Assembly (NCBI GenBank): GCA_964631325.1
Contig: CAZVWJ010000068.1
Coordinates: forward strand, 1-10,924
From: CAZVWJ01 sp964631325
GTDB taxonomy: Bacteria > T1Sed10-126
Length of the DNA: 10,924 nt
Reading direction: 5' to 3'
Shown: piece by piece, positions 1-5,479 of the stretch
Numbering within the stretch: position 1 is the first letter of the stretch
Layout: each line of letters opens with the position of its first letter
Notes under the pieces: generated by a model
The model's input: the letters and a program-made list of their open reading frames with translations, nothing else
Databases searched by the model: none
Told to the model about the DNA's origin: nothing
Position numbers and translations under genes: made by a program

Positions 1-1
1 A

Positions 2-85
2 ACTGATCCCCCGCGCGGTCCACCGGATAACAGGCCGGCCCCGGCTGAGCCTTTCTCGGAGAATCTGCCCTGGGACAAAAATTAA
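2..85 (+). CDS. C-terminal end of an unidentified protein (partial at window edge)
   Basis: The window opens inside a reading frame that gives 27 residues and ends at TAA followed at once by TAG. The peptide is Pro-rich, then acidic, with the tail EPFSENLPWDKN. The same pattern (RGPP, an acidic pair, EP, then DLPW or NLPW plus Asp) recurs at 2496-2588, so the two are related tails. GC is clearly higher than in the spacer that follows. A disordered Pro/Gly linker ending in an acidic tip is typical of single-stranded DNA-binding proteins, but the canonical terminal Pro-Phe is missing and no globular domain is visible, so no function is assigned. It could be an intact gene that begins outside the window or a remnant. 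Confidence 0.45.
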   Translation, partial: TDPPRGPPDNRPAPAEPFSENLPWDKN

Positions 86-230
86 TAGACCTGCTTATTT
101 TTTTTACCTTGCCCCGTATCCTGGAATCCCTGGGGTTAAAATAGCACCGCAATCCGGCTGACTGGCTAAAATCCGGCCAGAGAACTTGCTCCGGAGGACA
201 TCTTGCCCATATATGCCTGGCTTGAAATTG

Positions 231-311
231 ATTTTCTTGACGGCCCCGACCATTTCAACTAATATAGCGTCTGAAGAAAATAAGCCGAATTTGAAAAATA
301 CTTTCTTATTT
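231..311 (+). repeat. Family A repeat, copy 1 (short form)
   Basis: This roughly 80-bp core recurs near 1301, 2931, 5373 and 9770. Shared features are a T-rich run, TTGACG, a 17-bp spacer containing CATTTCAAC or CTATTTCAAC variants, TAATAT, then TCTGAA, GAAAATAAGC-like and TTTGAAAAATAC-like blocks. Only the promoter core is present here; the roughly 210-bp left part of the long copies is absent. It lies upstream of the first higBA module. Confidence 0.8.
237..265 (+). promoter_or_regulatory. Sigma70-type promoter in family A copy 1
   Basis: TTGACG at 237-242 and TAATAT at 260-265 are separated by exactly 17 bp, close to the ideal sigma70 arrangement. Transcription would start near 272 and read into higB1 with a leader of about 97 nt. 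The identical hexamers and spacing recur in the other four family A copies. Confidence 0.75.
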
Positions 312-320
312 TAAAATAAT

Positions 321-349
321 TTGCCTTCTGTAAGGTAGTATCTTACACT
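321..349 (+). promoter_or_regulatory. higBA1 proximal promoter with embedded operator
   Basis: TTGCCT (321-326), a 17-bp spacer and TACACT (344-349) form a second promoter close to higB1. A perfect inverted repeat, TGTAAG-N7-CTTACA (329-347), fills the spacer and overlaps the -10 box, so a bound repressor would block RNA polymerase. HigA antitoxins are known to autorepress at such palindromes. The same arrangement, in the same register, occurs at 1436-1464 before the second module, which makes chance unlikely. Binding by HigA is inferred. Confidence 0.65.
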
Positions 350-368
350 AATACAAGAGGATAAAAGG

Positions 369-662
369 GTGACCATCAAAACTTTTGCCGATAAAGAGAC
401 CTTGCTGGTATTTGAAGGTGAGTATTCAAAGAAGGCTGAAAAACAGTTGCCAGTCGAACTCTGGCCAAAAACCAAAAATATTCTGGAAGCACTGGACAGT
501 GCGGCGGAATTAAGCGATCTAAAATTGTATAAACTGGATCGTAAAAAAGGGGAGCTCAAGGGTTACTATTCGTTGAAAATAAACGATCAATACCGAGTTC
601 TTTTTCGCTGGGAAGAAGGAGAAGCTTATGAAGTTTTTGCCGGGGATCCTGACTATCATTAA
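369..662 (+). CDS. higB: HigB-type toxin (RelE superfamily), module 1
   Basis: This 97-residue protein matches the HigB / plasmid-maintenance-killer family, ribosome-dependent mRNA endoribonucleases of the RelE fold. Visible landmarks are the start MTIKTFADKET, the central YYSLKINDQYRVLFRW block (residues 65-80) typical of HigB, and the DYH end. The family ending usually reads close to VDYH; here a short insertion gives AGDPDYH. The start is GTG at 369, with AGAGG at 356-360, 8 nt upstream. The antitoxin follows after 11 nt, the toxin-first order characteristic of higBA. Expression probably comes from the operator-bearing promoter at 321-349 plus the family A promoter at 237-265. Module 2 encodes a clear paralogue. 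Function is assigned by family resemblance. Confidence 0.87.
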   Translation: MTIKTFADKETLLVFEGEYSKKAEKQLPVELWPKTKNILEALDSAAELSDLKLYKLDRKKGELKGYYSLKINDQYRVLFRWEEGEAYEVFAGDPDYH

Positions 663-673
663 GGAGGTTAATT

Positions 674-1006
674 ATGACTGTTAAAAGAGATGAAAACAGG
701 GAACGAGAACCGGTACACCCGGGCCGAATTCTTGCTGATTACATGACCGAGAAAGGCTGGAATCAAACGGAACTGGCGGAGCTCATAGATATTTCCCGTC
801 CTCATTTAAATGAAATTGTCAACGGCAAGCGGGGGATTAGTTCCCGGATGGCTGTGAAACTGGCCATCGCCTTTGATACCACGGAAAAATTCTGGAAAAA
901 CCTGGACACAAAACGACAACTCTGGGAAGCTCACCAGAAGAATTCCGAAGAACTGGACAAAATCCGTGAGAGAATTGAAGACAGAGCCGACCAGTCGGCA
1001 GCCTAA
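674..1006 (+). CDS. higA: HigA-type antitoxin, XRE-family HTH protein, module 1
   Basis: This 110-residue protein has the HigA signature: REPVHPGRIL (residues 11-20), a Cro/cI-type helix-turn-helix around residues 29-54 (NQTELAELIDISRPHLNEIV), the NGKRGIS loop, then FWKNLDTKRQLWEA. HigA neutralises HigB by direct binding and represses its own operon through the HTH; the likely operator is the palindrome at 329-347. The ATG at 674 follows a strong AAGGAGG (660-666). The C-terminal 25 residues are highly charged and probably form a helical extension. It is clearly paralogous to the antitoxin at 1774-2091. No terminator follows; the next feature is the long family A repeat. Confidence 0.92.
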   Translation: MTVKRDENREREPVHPGRILADYMTEKGWNQTELAELIDISRPHLNEIVNGKRGISSRMAVKLAIAFDTTEKFWKNLDTKRQLWEAHQKNSEELDKIRERIEDRADQSAA

Positions 1007-1091
1007 AAATAATTCCCAAAGGGGCAAAACGTATCGTACGAGGACTTTAGGAAGTAATTAAGCGGCACCCCCTCTGAAAATAAATTTTCTT

Positions 1092-1368
1092 AGCGGCAAG
1101 CCTCTATCCTTAAGCAATCGGTAAAAATGGTAGAATTTCCCACCGATTGATTCACACTGTTTTATCAAATGACATACCTCGGCGAGAGGAACGAGGCTAC
1201 CACATCGAATCATCCGGAGATAATCTCCTTAGAAGCCTGCCGGCTTGAAAACTGGCTTAGTAATTTCTTCCCCCACAAAATTCTCAGCCTTCTGAATCAG
1301 CTTTTATTGACGCCACCGGCTATTTTAACTAATATGGACCCTCAAACGAACAAGCTGAATTAAAAACT
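1092..1368 (+). repeat. Family A repeat, copy 2 (long form)
   Basis: This stretch of about 277 bp fills most of the spacer between the two higBA modules and is repeated at 5166-5447. Shared blocks in order are AGCCTCTATCCTTAAGC, TAGAATTTCC, TTTTATCA, GCGAG...CGAGGCTACCACA, CTTAGAAGCC, CCGGCT, then the promoter core. An inverted repeat CAATCGGT (1115-1122) / ACCGATTG (1142-1149) lies in the left part. Its pairing is not preserved in the other copies, so it is probably not a selected RNA hairpin. An open frame at 1169-1363 is discussed under findings. Just before the repeat, at 1076-1089, is a small palindrome (GAAAAT-AA-ATTTTC). Confidence 0.8.
1307..1335 (+). promoter_or_regulatory. Sigma70-type promoter in family A copy 2
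   Basis: TTGACG (1307-1312) and TAATAT (1330-1335) lie 17 bp apart. Transcription would begin near 1342, giving a leader of about 120 nt before higB2. It matters because the nearer promoter (1436-1464) lies too close to higB2 to transcribe its start codon. Confidence 0.75.
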
Positions 1369-1435
1369 CTTTTTTGCAGGTGAAATTCAAACTCCGTTGC
1401 AATACCGTCAAAACCGAGATGAAATGGATAAAAAC

Positions 1436-1464
1436 TTGATAAATGTAATGGTGTCAATTACACT
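1436..1464 (+). promoter_or_regulatory. higBA2 proximal promoter with embedded operator, abutting the toxin start codon
   Basis: TTGATA (1436-1441), a 17-bp spacer and TACACT (1459-1464) match the module 1 promoter. The operator TGTAAT-N7-ATTACA (1444-1462) starts 2 bp into the spacer exactly as in module 1. The -10 box ends one base before the higB2 ATG at 1465, so a normal start point about 7 nt downstream would fall inside higB2. Transcripts from this promoter should therefore lack the toxin start and favour the antitoxin. Confidence 0.6.
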
Positions 1465-1752
1465 ATGATAAAGACATTCTCGGACCAGGAGACCTTTGAT
1501 ATTTATTACGGTGAGAATAGCCGGAAAGCACGCCAGCGCTTACCCCGAGAGTTATGGGATAAAGCTCACGAGTGTTTAGATGCCCTGGAGCAGGCCAAAA
1601 GACCGAAGAACCTGGAGCAATATGAGCTTGAACAATTAACCGGCGCCAGAAAAGAACAGTATTCTATCCGGATTAATCGACAGTACCGAATAACATTCCA
1701 ATGGGACGGCGGAGACACGAGGAAAGTAAAAATCGAGGATTATCACGACTGA
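1465..1752 (+). CDS. higB: HigB-type toxin (RelE superfamily), module 2
   Basis: This 95-residue paralogue of the module 1 toxin opens MIKTFSDQETF. It carries the family block KEQYSIRINRQYRITFQW (about residues 63-80) and ends EDYHD, nearer the usual HigB ending than module 1. By family it is a ribosome-dependent mRNA interferase. The ATG at 1465 has no SD; the preceding bases are the operator and the -10 box. Compared with module 1, about 20 nt between the -10 box and the start, including the SD, are missing. No in-frame ATG/GTG/TTG with a better SD lies just upstream. Translation is probably weak and depends on the longer transcript from 1307-1335. The antitoxin follows 21 nt after the stop. 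Confidence 0.85.
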   Translation: MIKTFSDQETFDIYYGENSRKARQRLPRELWDKAHECLDALEQAKRPKNLEQYELEQLTGARKEQYSIRINRQYRITFQWDGGDTRKVKIEDYHD

Positions 1753-1773
1753 ATTAGAGAGGTGGACAGAACC

Positions 1774-2091
1774 ATGGCTATCGAAAAAGATCCACAGCGG
1801 GACAGTCAACGCGAACCGACTCATCCCGGTAAAGTTCTACGAACTTACATGGAAGCAGACGGTTGGGCCAACCAGGAGGAACTGGCCGAGGCCCTCGAAG
1901 TCTCCCGGCAGCTTGTGAATGAAATCTTGAATGGTAAGCGCGGTATCAGTCCCGAAACCGCCATCCGGCTTTCCATCGTCTTCGACAACACAGATCCTGA
2001 GTTCTGGAAGGGACTGGACACTAAGCGAAAACTCTGGGAAGAACAGCAGGAGAAATCCGAAGAATTCGAGAAACTCAAGCGTTCGGCTTAA
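1774..2091 (+). CDS. higA: HigA-type antitoxin, XRE-family HTH protein, module 2
   Basis: This 105-residue HigA has the landmarks REPTHPGKVL, an HTH with QEELAEALEVSRQLVNEIL, the loop NGKRGISPETA, and FWKGLDTKRKLWEEQQ. The start is ATG 1774, not the in-frame GTG at 1762: AGGTGG at 1760-1765 sits 8 nt upstream of the ATG, and MAIEKD then aligns with MTVKRD of the paralogue. It should neutralise the toxin at 1465-1752 and repress the promoter at 1436-1464. One extra residue lies in the first HTH helix region (GWANQEEL against GWNQTEL). Because both modules carry nearly the same operator, cross-repression by either HigA is possible (inferred). Confidence 0.92.
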   Translation: MAIEKDPQRDSQREPTHPGKVLRTYMEADGWANQEELAEALEVSRQLVNEILNGKRGISPETAIRLSIVFDNTDPEFWKGLDTKRKLWEEQQEKSEEFEKLKRSA

Positions 2092-2188
2092 TAATATGGC
2101 CTGTACCAATGCCCTCCAATGTCCTCGGAGGTAAAGTTGCTCAAAAACTTCACTTTTTCAGCTCTCTTACAGTAAAACTGTTAATTCC

Positions 2189-2300
2189 GTCTATCCTTAA
2201 GTGAGCGGTAACAATGTTTGAATTCCCCACCGATTGATTCAGCCTGTCTTATCAACTGACTTGCCCCGGCAAGAGGGACGAGGCTACCAGGTCGAGCCAT
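2189..2300 (+). repeat. Family A repeat, left part only (partial copy)
   Basis: This stretch matches the left ends of the long copies at 1092 and 5166: CTATCCTTAAG, GCGGTAA, GAATTCCCCACCGATTGATTC, TCTTATCA and ACGAGGCTACC. The similarity fades near 2300, where a small inverted repeat GAGCC-N6-GGCTC (2294-2309) sits. The promoter half of a family A unit reappears only at 2931, so this copy looks split by about 630 bp of other DNA. Confidence 0.65.
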
Positions 2301-2426
2301 CTGAGGCTCCCTTCGAATTGCCACCCTCTCGTAGGTTTCCTTTCAGGAGTCCAATTGGAAGTTGCCTTCAGAGGCTGATGGGTAGAGATGACGAACGAAA
2401 GAAACCGAAAATACTCTCTGGGTTAA

Positions 2427-2588
2427 AGTTGTTCAATAATTCAACCGACCGAATTCCTGGATCACCTGGATATGCTGGCGGAGACCGAAAGCTAACCTAC
2501 CCGCGGGCCGCCGGAGGAGTCAGCAATAACCTACGAGCCGATCGCAGACGATCTGCCCTGGGGCGACGATCCCTTTCACGTCTGTTGA
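2427..2588 (+). pseudogene. Remnant of an acidic-tailed protein related to the tail at 2-85
   Basis: One frame reads SCSIIQPTEFLDHLDMLAE-TES, a TAA (2493-2495), then 30 more residues in the same frame to TGA at 2586-2588. The second part carries RGPPEES, then EPIADDLPWGDDPF. It matches the partial protein at 2-85 in order and spacing (RGPP, acidic pair, EP, DLPW/NLPW, Asp). The bounding stops and internal TAA indicate decay. The TEFLDHLDML stretch followed by a Gly/Pro linker and acidic tip loosely recalls single-stranded DNA-binding proteins, but this is a guess. The frame runs against the 214-codon open frame at 2234-2878, which is not regarded as a gene. Confidence 0.4.
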
Positions 2589-2930
2589 GGTTGAAGCTCA
2601 GGGAAAAAACGGCCGAAATGCGAAGAATAATGGGGATTCTGGCTGGGGAGCGGGAGGAATCCAGTGGAAAAATAAATATAATGATGAGCGAGGAGAGAAA
2701 AGAGTTCAGGTGCAAAAAGCGGTGTAAATCCAGCCGGGTATATCTTGGATTTCCAACTGTAAGCGGCTACAATCGAGTTACAGTGAATTTATTAAAAAGG
2801 GATTTACTGTATGGTTCATTACTTAAGAGTAAAAAGCGAGATAACCGTCGAGAGCTGGATTATTTTCCAGAATATTAACAACAGAACTTTTAATGGGAAA
2901 CATTCCGCCCGCATAAACCATTTTTGAAAT
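2589..2930. other. Spacer without a recognised gene
   Basis: No gene is supported here. A frame through about 2589-2727, one base out of the preceding remnant, reads as a Gly/Asn/Lys-rich peptide containing NGDSGWGAGGIQWKNKYNDE and ends at TAA. It might be a further remnant but has no start and no family match. The rest is AT-rich, with nothing repeat-like until the promoter core at 2931. Confidence 0.3.
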
Positions 2931-3010
2931 AGGTTTTCTTGACGACACTGACCATTTCAATTAATATAGTTTCTGAAAAGAATAAGCTGAGTCTAAAAAT
3001 TACTATTGTA
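2931..3010 (+). repeat. Family A repeat, copy 3 (short form)
   Basis: This core matches copy 1 most closely: TTTTCTTGACG, CTGACCATTTCAA, TAATATAG, TTCTGAAAAGAATAAGCTGA and AAAAATTACT. It precedes the small-protein/protease pair, with about 90-140 nt between its end and the candidate starts. Confidence 0.8.
2939..2967 (+). promoter_or_regulatory. Sigma70-type promoter in family A copy 3
   Basis: TTGACG (2939-2944), a 17-bp spacer and TAATAT (2962-2967). It is the only strong promoter seen upstream of the small protein and the 522-residue protein, so both are probably cotranscribed from here. Confidence 0.75.
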
Positions 3011-3101
3011 TTTTTTTATATAATTGGCAATAATTAAGTAAAGAAGTGGTATCTAGCGTTTTGGTCAATATTGGGGTATTTATGCTGTGAAAGGAGTTCC
3101 A

Positions 3102-3170
3102 GTGCCCTATATTCAGGTTAAATTCTTAGATAATTCATCACTATACAAGGGTGTTTACAGTGGGTACTAA
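3102..3170 (+). CDS. 22-codon upstream reading frame, probably the displaced N-terminus of the next gene
   Basis: GTG at 3102 is preceded by a full AAGGAG (3091-3096) at 5-nt spacing, the best SD in this neighbourhood. It encodes 22 residues beginning MPYIQVKFLDNSSLYKG and stops at 3168-3170, inside the next frame. Reading GG instead of GGG in the AAGGGTG at 3147-3153 would join it to the following frame as one 77-residue protein. It may therefore be the true start of that gene separated by a one-base insertion, a sequencing error, a frameshifting site, or a leader peptide coupled to the next start. Confidence 0.5.
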   Translation: MPYIQVKFLDNSSLYKGVYSGY

Positions 3171-3336
3171 GGAGTCATTTACGGATTCAGTTGCGGAAAA
3201 ATTAAAGAGCAAATACGGTGATGGAGTGCAGTCCATTCAAGTTGAAGGCCGTGAGAATAAAGATTTGGAAAACTTTATTCAGACCGTTCGTGAGGCCGAG
3301 GAATCGACTAAAAATAGTAACTTGAATTTTTGTTAA
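3151..3336 (+). CDS. Small acidic/charged protein of unknown function, partner of the next gene
   Basis: Up to 61 residues; GTG 3151 and GTG 3160 are both possible. The second has AAGGGTG at 3147-3153 about 6 nt upstream, giving 58 residues. The product has no membrane segment. It looks like a strand followed by two charged helices (SVAEKLKSKYGDG; DLENFIQTVREAEESTK) and ends NLNFC, with the only cysteine as last residue. No family is recognised. The upstream 3102 frame probably supplied its original first strand. It ends 18 nt before the 522-residue candidate cysteine protease, and both lie behind promoter 2939-2967. A small partner, inhibitor or substrate of that protein is a reasonable but unproven idea. 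Confidence 0.5.
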   Translation: MFTVGTKESFTDSVAEKLKSKYGDGVQSIQVEGRENKDLENFIQTVREAEESTKNSNLNFC

Positions 3337-3354
3337 CTTCCCCTTTTATTTTTT

Positions 3355-4923
3355 ATGACCACACAATATCAAACTGAGTCCATTCAAGTCGTTGATATTT
3401 CTCCCCCATTTGATTACTTTAAATTTATCGAAGATCAATTTGGTGTCCATCGTCCCCTTGAAAGAATTTTTTCCATTGCAGCGAGTTTTCCGGAGGCCGA
3501 TGTTGAGACCCTCTTGATTGAAGAGCTCACTCCCAACACAGAAATAGAACGTGAAAATGAGGAACTTCAATCTCTTAATGGGGATTATTATTCGGACCAA
3601 CTTCAGCGATTATCATTTTGGTTAGTACAGTTTTCTGACAAACAGCAATTGGAAGCTGAGGGCGCCGATAATTTATTGGGGTATGCCATTCTTAAACATG
3701 ACTGTGTTCCGGGAGAGCTGGACCGCTCACATATTTATGAGGCTGTTTTTAAAAAATATCCACACGAACACAATTATGTTCCAAGACTAACCAAACACGA
3801 AATCCACATCGATGACAATCAATTTCAAATTGAAGGTGAACTTTACTGTCAGCAAAATACATTAAATAAATCCTGTGCTCACGTAGCAATGAGGACACTT
3901 CTCAATAAAAATTCCGAGGGACGGTCTCCAACCTACAATCAAATGAATGAGATCGTTCGTCAGGATTGGCCTGATTTTACTCCATCAGAGGGACTCAATC
4001 CCAATCAAATGAAATCAATCCTGGATGAATTGGGATTCAATCATTTTGATATCGATTATGATCAGAATCCATCTCTAAGAGAAAAAATCCCCTACGACCG
4101 ACTACTTTACTCCGGTGTCGAATCAGGTTTTGGTGCTTTGCTAGGGTTCAATTTGGATCGAGGCGATGGTGAAGATCAAGTTAAACATATCATTCCTGTT
4201 TTTGGGCATACGTTTAACAAGGATACTTTTGTACCAAATGCGGAACTGGCCTATTTTAAGGTTGGCCCAGATACGAGGTATCAACCGAGTGAAAACTGGA
4301 TGAGTAGTTTTATCGGACATGATGATAATTTTGGCCCTGACTTCTGTATTCCTCGTAATTACCTCCCCAAGGAAAATGTGGATTATGTTTTAACGCTCCT
4401 ACCGGATGATGTTTCTGAGAATGCCCTGGTAGCTGAGGCCTATGGTTTGGATGTTTATTATAATTTACTCAAATACATTTCCTCTTCGACGACAGAGTCT
4501 CCCGATGGTTGGATAAATCGGATACTACGACTTTATAGAGATCAAGATTTTGTGCTTCGAACCATCAATATTGACCTTGTCGAATATATTGAGCACCTTC
4601 AAACCATTAAGGATTTGGAAGGAAACACGGAGGATCCGGATGTTATTGAATTGATTGAGGAAATGCAGACTGTATGTGATCGTGGGTGGTTGGTGGAAGT
4701 TTCAATTCCAAACTTATTCTCAGCTCATAAACAAAAAGTTGGAGAAATTATAGTCAATGCGGAAAGTCCACTTGATAGCAATGGAATTAATTCAAAATTT
4801 GATCCCTTTTTGGTGGCTCGATTACTTGAAAATTATTATTTCAATGAGTCCGATCGTGACGATACCCGTTTCCTCGTTGAACAGGGTGATTTTACCTCAC
4901 CAACTCCACTGTTTGATCTTTAG
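3355..4923 (+). CDS. 522-residue protein with candidate papain-like cysteine peptidase centre
   Basis: No established family is recognised. A papain-like centre is suggested in the middle of the protein: Gln166/Gln167 followed by Cys174 in CQQNTLNKSCAHVAMRTLL, then His278 in VKHIIPVFGHTF with His285, and possible acidic or Asn partners at Asp290/Asn295. Gln-Cys then His-Asp/Asn is the order used by papain and C39 peptidases; the spacing resembles C39-like folds more than papain itself. The first 160 residues and the last 170 have no recognised domain; the C-terminal part contains RGWLVEVSIPNLFSAHKQKVGEI-type strands. There is no signal peptide or membrane segment, so it is probably cytosolic. 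The ATG at 3355 has no SD and follows a U-rich run. The HsdR scrap that follows starts 25 nt after the stop. The enzymatic role is inferred from motif order only. Confidence 0.75.
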   Translation: MTTQYQTESIQVVDISPPFDYFKFIEDQFGVHRPLERIFSIAASFPEADVETLLIEELTPNTEIERENEELQSLNGDYYSDQLQRLSFWLVQFSDKQQLEAEGADNLLGYAILKHDCVPGELDRSHIYEAVFKKYPHEHNYVPRLTKHEIHIDDNQFQIEGELYCQQNTLNKSCAHVAMRTLLNKNSEGRSPTYNQMNEIVRQDWPDFTPSEGLNPNQMKSILDELGFNHFDIDYDQNPSLREKIPYDRLLYSGVESGFGALLGFNLDRGDGEDQVKHIIPVFGHTFNKDTFVPNAELAYFKVGPDTRYQPSENWMSSFIGHDDNFGPDFCIPRNYLPKENVDYVLTLLPDDVSENALVAEAYGLDVYYNLLKYISSSTTESPDGWINRILRLYRDQDFVLRTINIDLVEYIEHLQTIKDLEGNTEDPDVIELIEEMQTVCDRGWLVEVSIPNLFSAHKQKVGEIIVNAESPLDSNGINSKFDPFLVARLLENYYFNESDRDDTRFLVEQGDFTSPTPLFDL

Positions 4924-4948
4924 TTTCTTGAAGGGAATCTAATTAACC

Positions 4949-5087
4949 GTGCCTGTCCCAGAAACCGAATACACAGAAAACAATTTCGCCCACGATTAAT
5001 CTGTTCAAAGAACTTGGTTGGGAAATCGTCAACGCCTACAATGAAAAGCTAATGTCCGGTGATACCATGGTGAGTCGTAGAAATTAA
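4949..5087 (+). pseudogene. hsdR: N-terminal remnant of a type I restriction endonuclease subunit R
   Basis: GTG 4949 opens MPVPETEYTENNFA; a one-base shift near 4993-4997 then continues TINLFKELGWEIVNAYNEKL to TAA at 5085-5087. HsdR proteins begin with this kind of sequence, ETxxTExxF followed by LGWEVVxAYNE and then the PD-(D/E)xK nuclease domain and helicase motors. Here only about 45 of the roughly 1,000 residues survive, the frame is broken, and neither the nuclease nor the helicase motifs follow. No hsdS or hsdM lies in the window. It is a dead fragment left between the protease gene and the family A copy at 5166. The identification rests on the first 40 residues. Confidence 0.6.
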
Positions 5088-5165
5088 GTTCCCGTGGAAT
5101 TAGGTCGGAATAATCAACTCGAGGTTGTTTCCCCCCCCATTGAGCCTCATCCTATTTATCTTCCC

Positions 5166-5447
5166 AGCGAGCCTCTATCCTTAAGCGTTCGGCAAAAATG
5201 ATAGAATTTCCTACCAATTGATTTACCATATTTTATCAGATGTCATGGCCCGGCGAGCGGGCCGAGGCTACCACACCGAATCCCCCTGAAATAATACCCT
5301 TAGAAGCCGGCCGGCTCGAAAATTGGTTCAGTAAATCTTTTCCCCAAAAAATCCTTAGCTTTATAAAATCAGTTTTTATTGACGCCACCGACTATTTCAA
5401 CTAATATAGGTTCTGAAATGAATAAGTCAAATTCAGAAATTACTAAC
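5166..5447 (+). repeat. Family A repeat, copy 4 (long form)
   Basis: Full-length counterpart of 1092-1368, with the same order of blocks from AGCCTCTATCCTTAAGC to the promoter core and GAATAAGT...GAAATTACT. It contains a hairpin-capable GGCCCG-N5-CGGGCC (5247-5263) and the palindrome GCCGGCCGGC. Just upstream, at 5131-5138, is a run of eight C residues. It directly precedes the first copy of the membrane-protein gene; the second copy of that gene has no family A unit. Confidence 0.8.
5379..5407 (+). promoter_or_regulatory. Sigma70-type promoter in family A copy 4
   Basis: TTGACG (5379-5384), a 17-bp spacer and TAATAT (5402-5407). The start point would fall near 5414, about 66 nt before the TTG of the membrane-protein gene, the only plausible target. 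Confidence 0.75.
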
Positions 5448-5479
5448 CGCTTATCTAACAATTCTTTCGGGAGATTTCC

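Noticed and set aside
1115..1149. CAATCGGT/ACCGATTG hairpin as a conserved RNA regulator
   Set aside because: Pairing is lost in the other two copies of the long repeat without compensating changes.
2234..2878. 214-codon open frame on the + strand
   Set aside because: It starts inside the partial family A repeat without an SD, is unusually Arg/Ser/Lys-rich, and overlaps a better protein-like remnant in another frame (2427-2588).
5131..5138. Run of eight C residues as a phase-variation tract
   Set aside because: It lies in a spacer after the HsdR scrap, not in a coding frame or between promoter hexamers.
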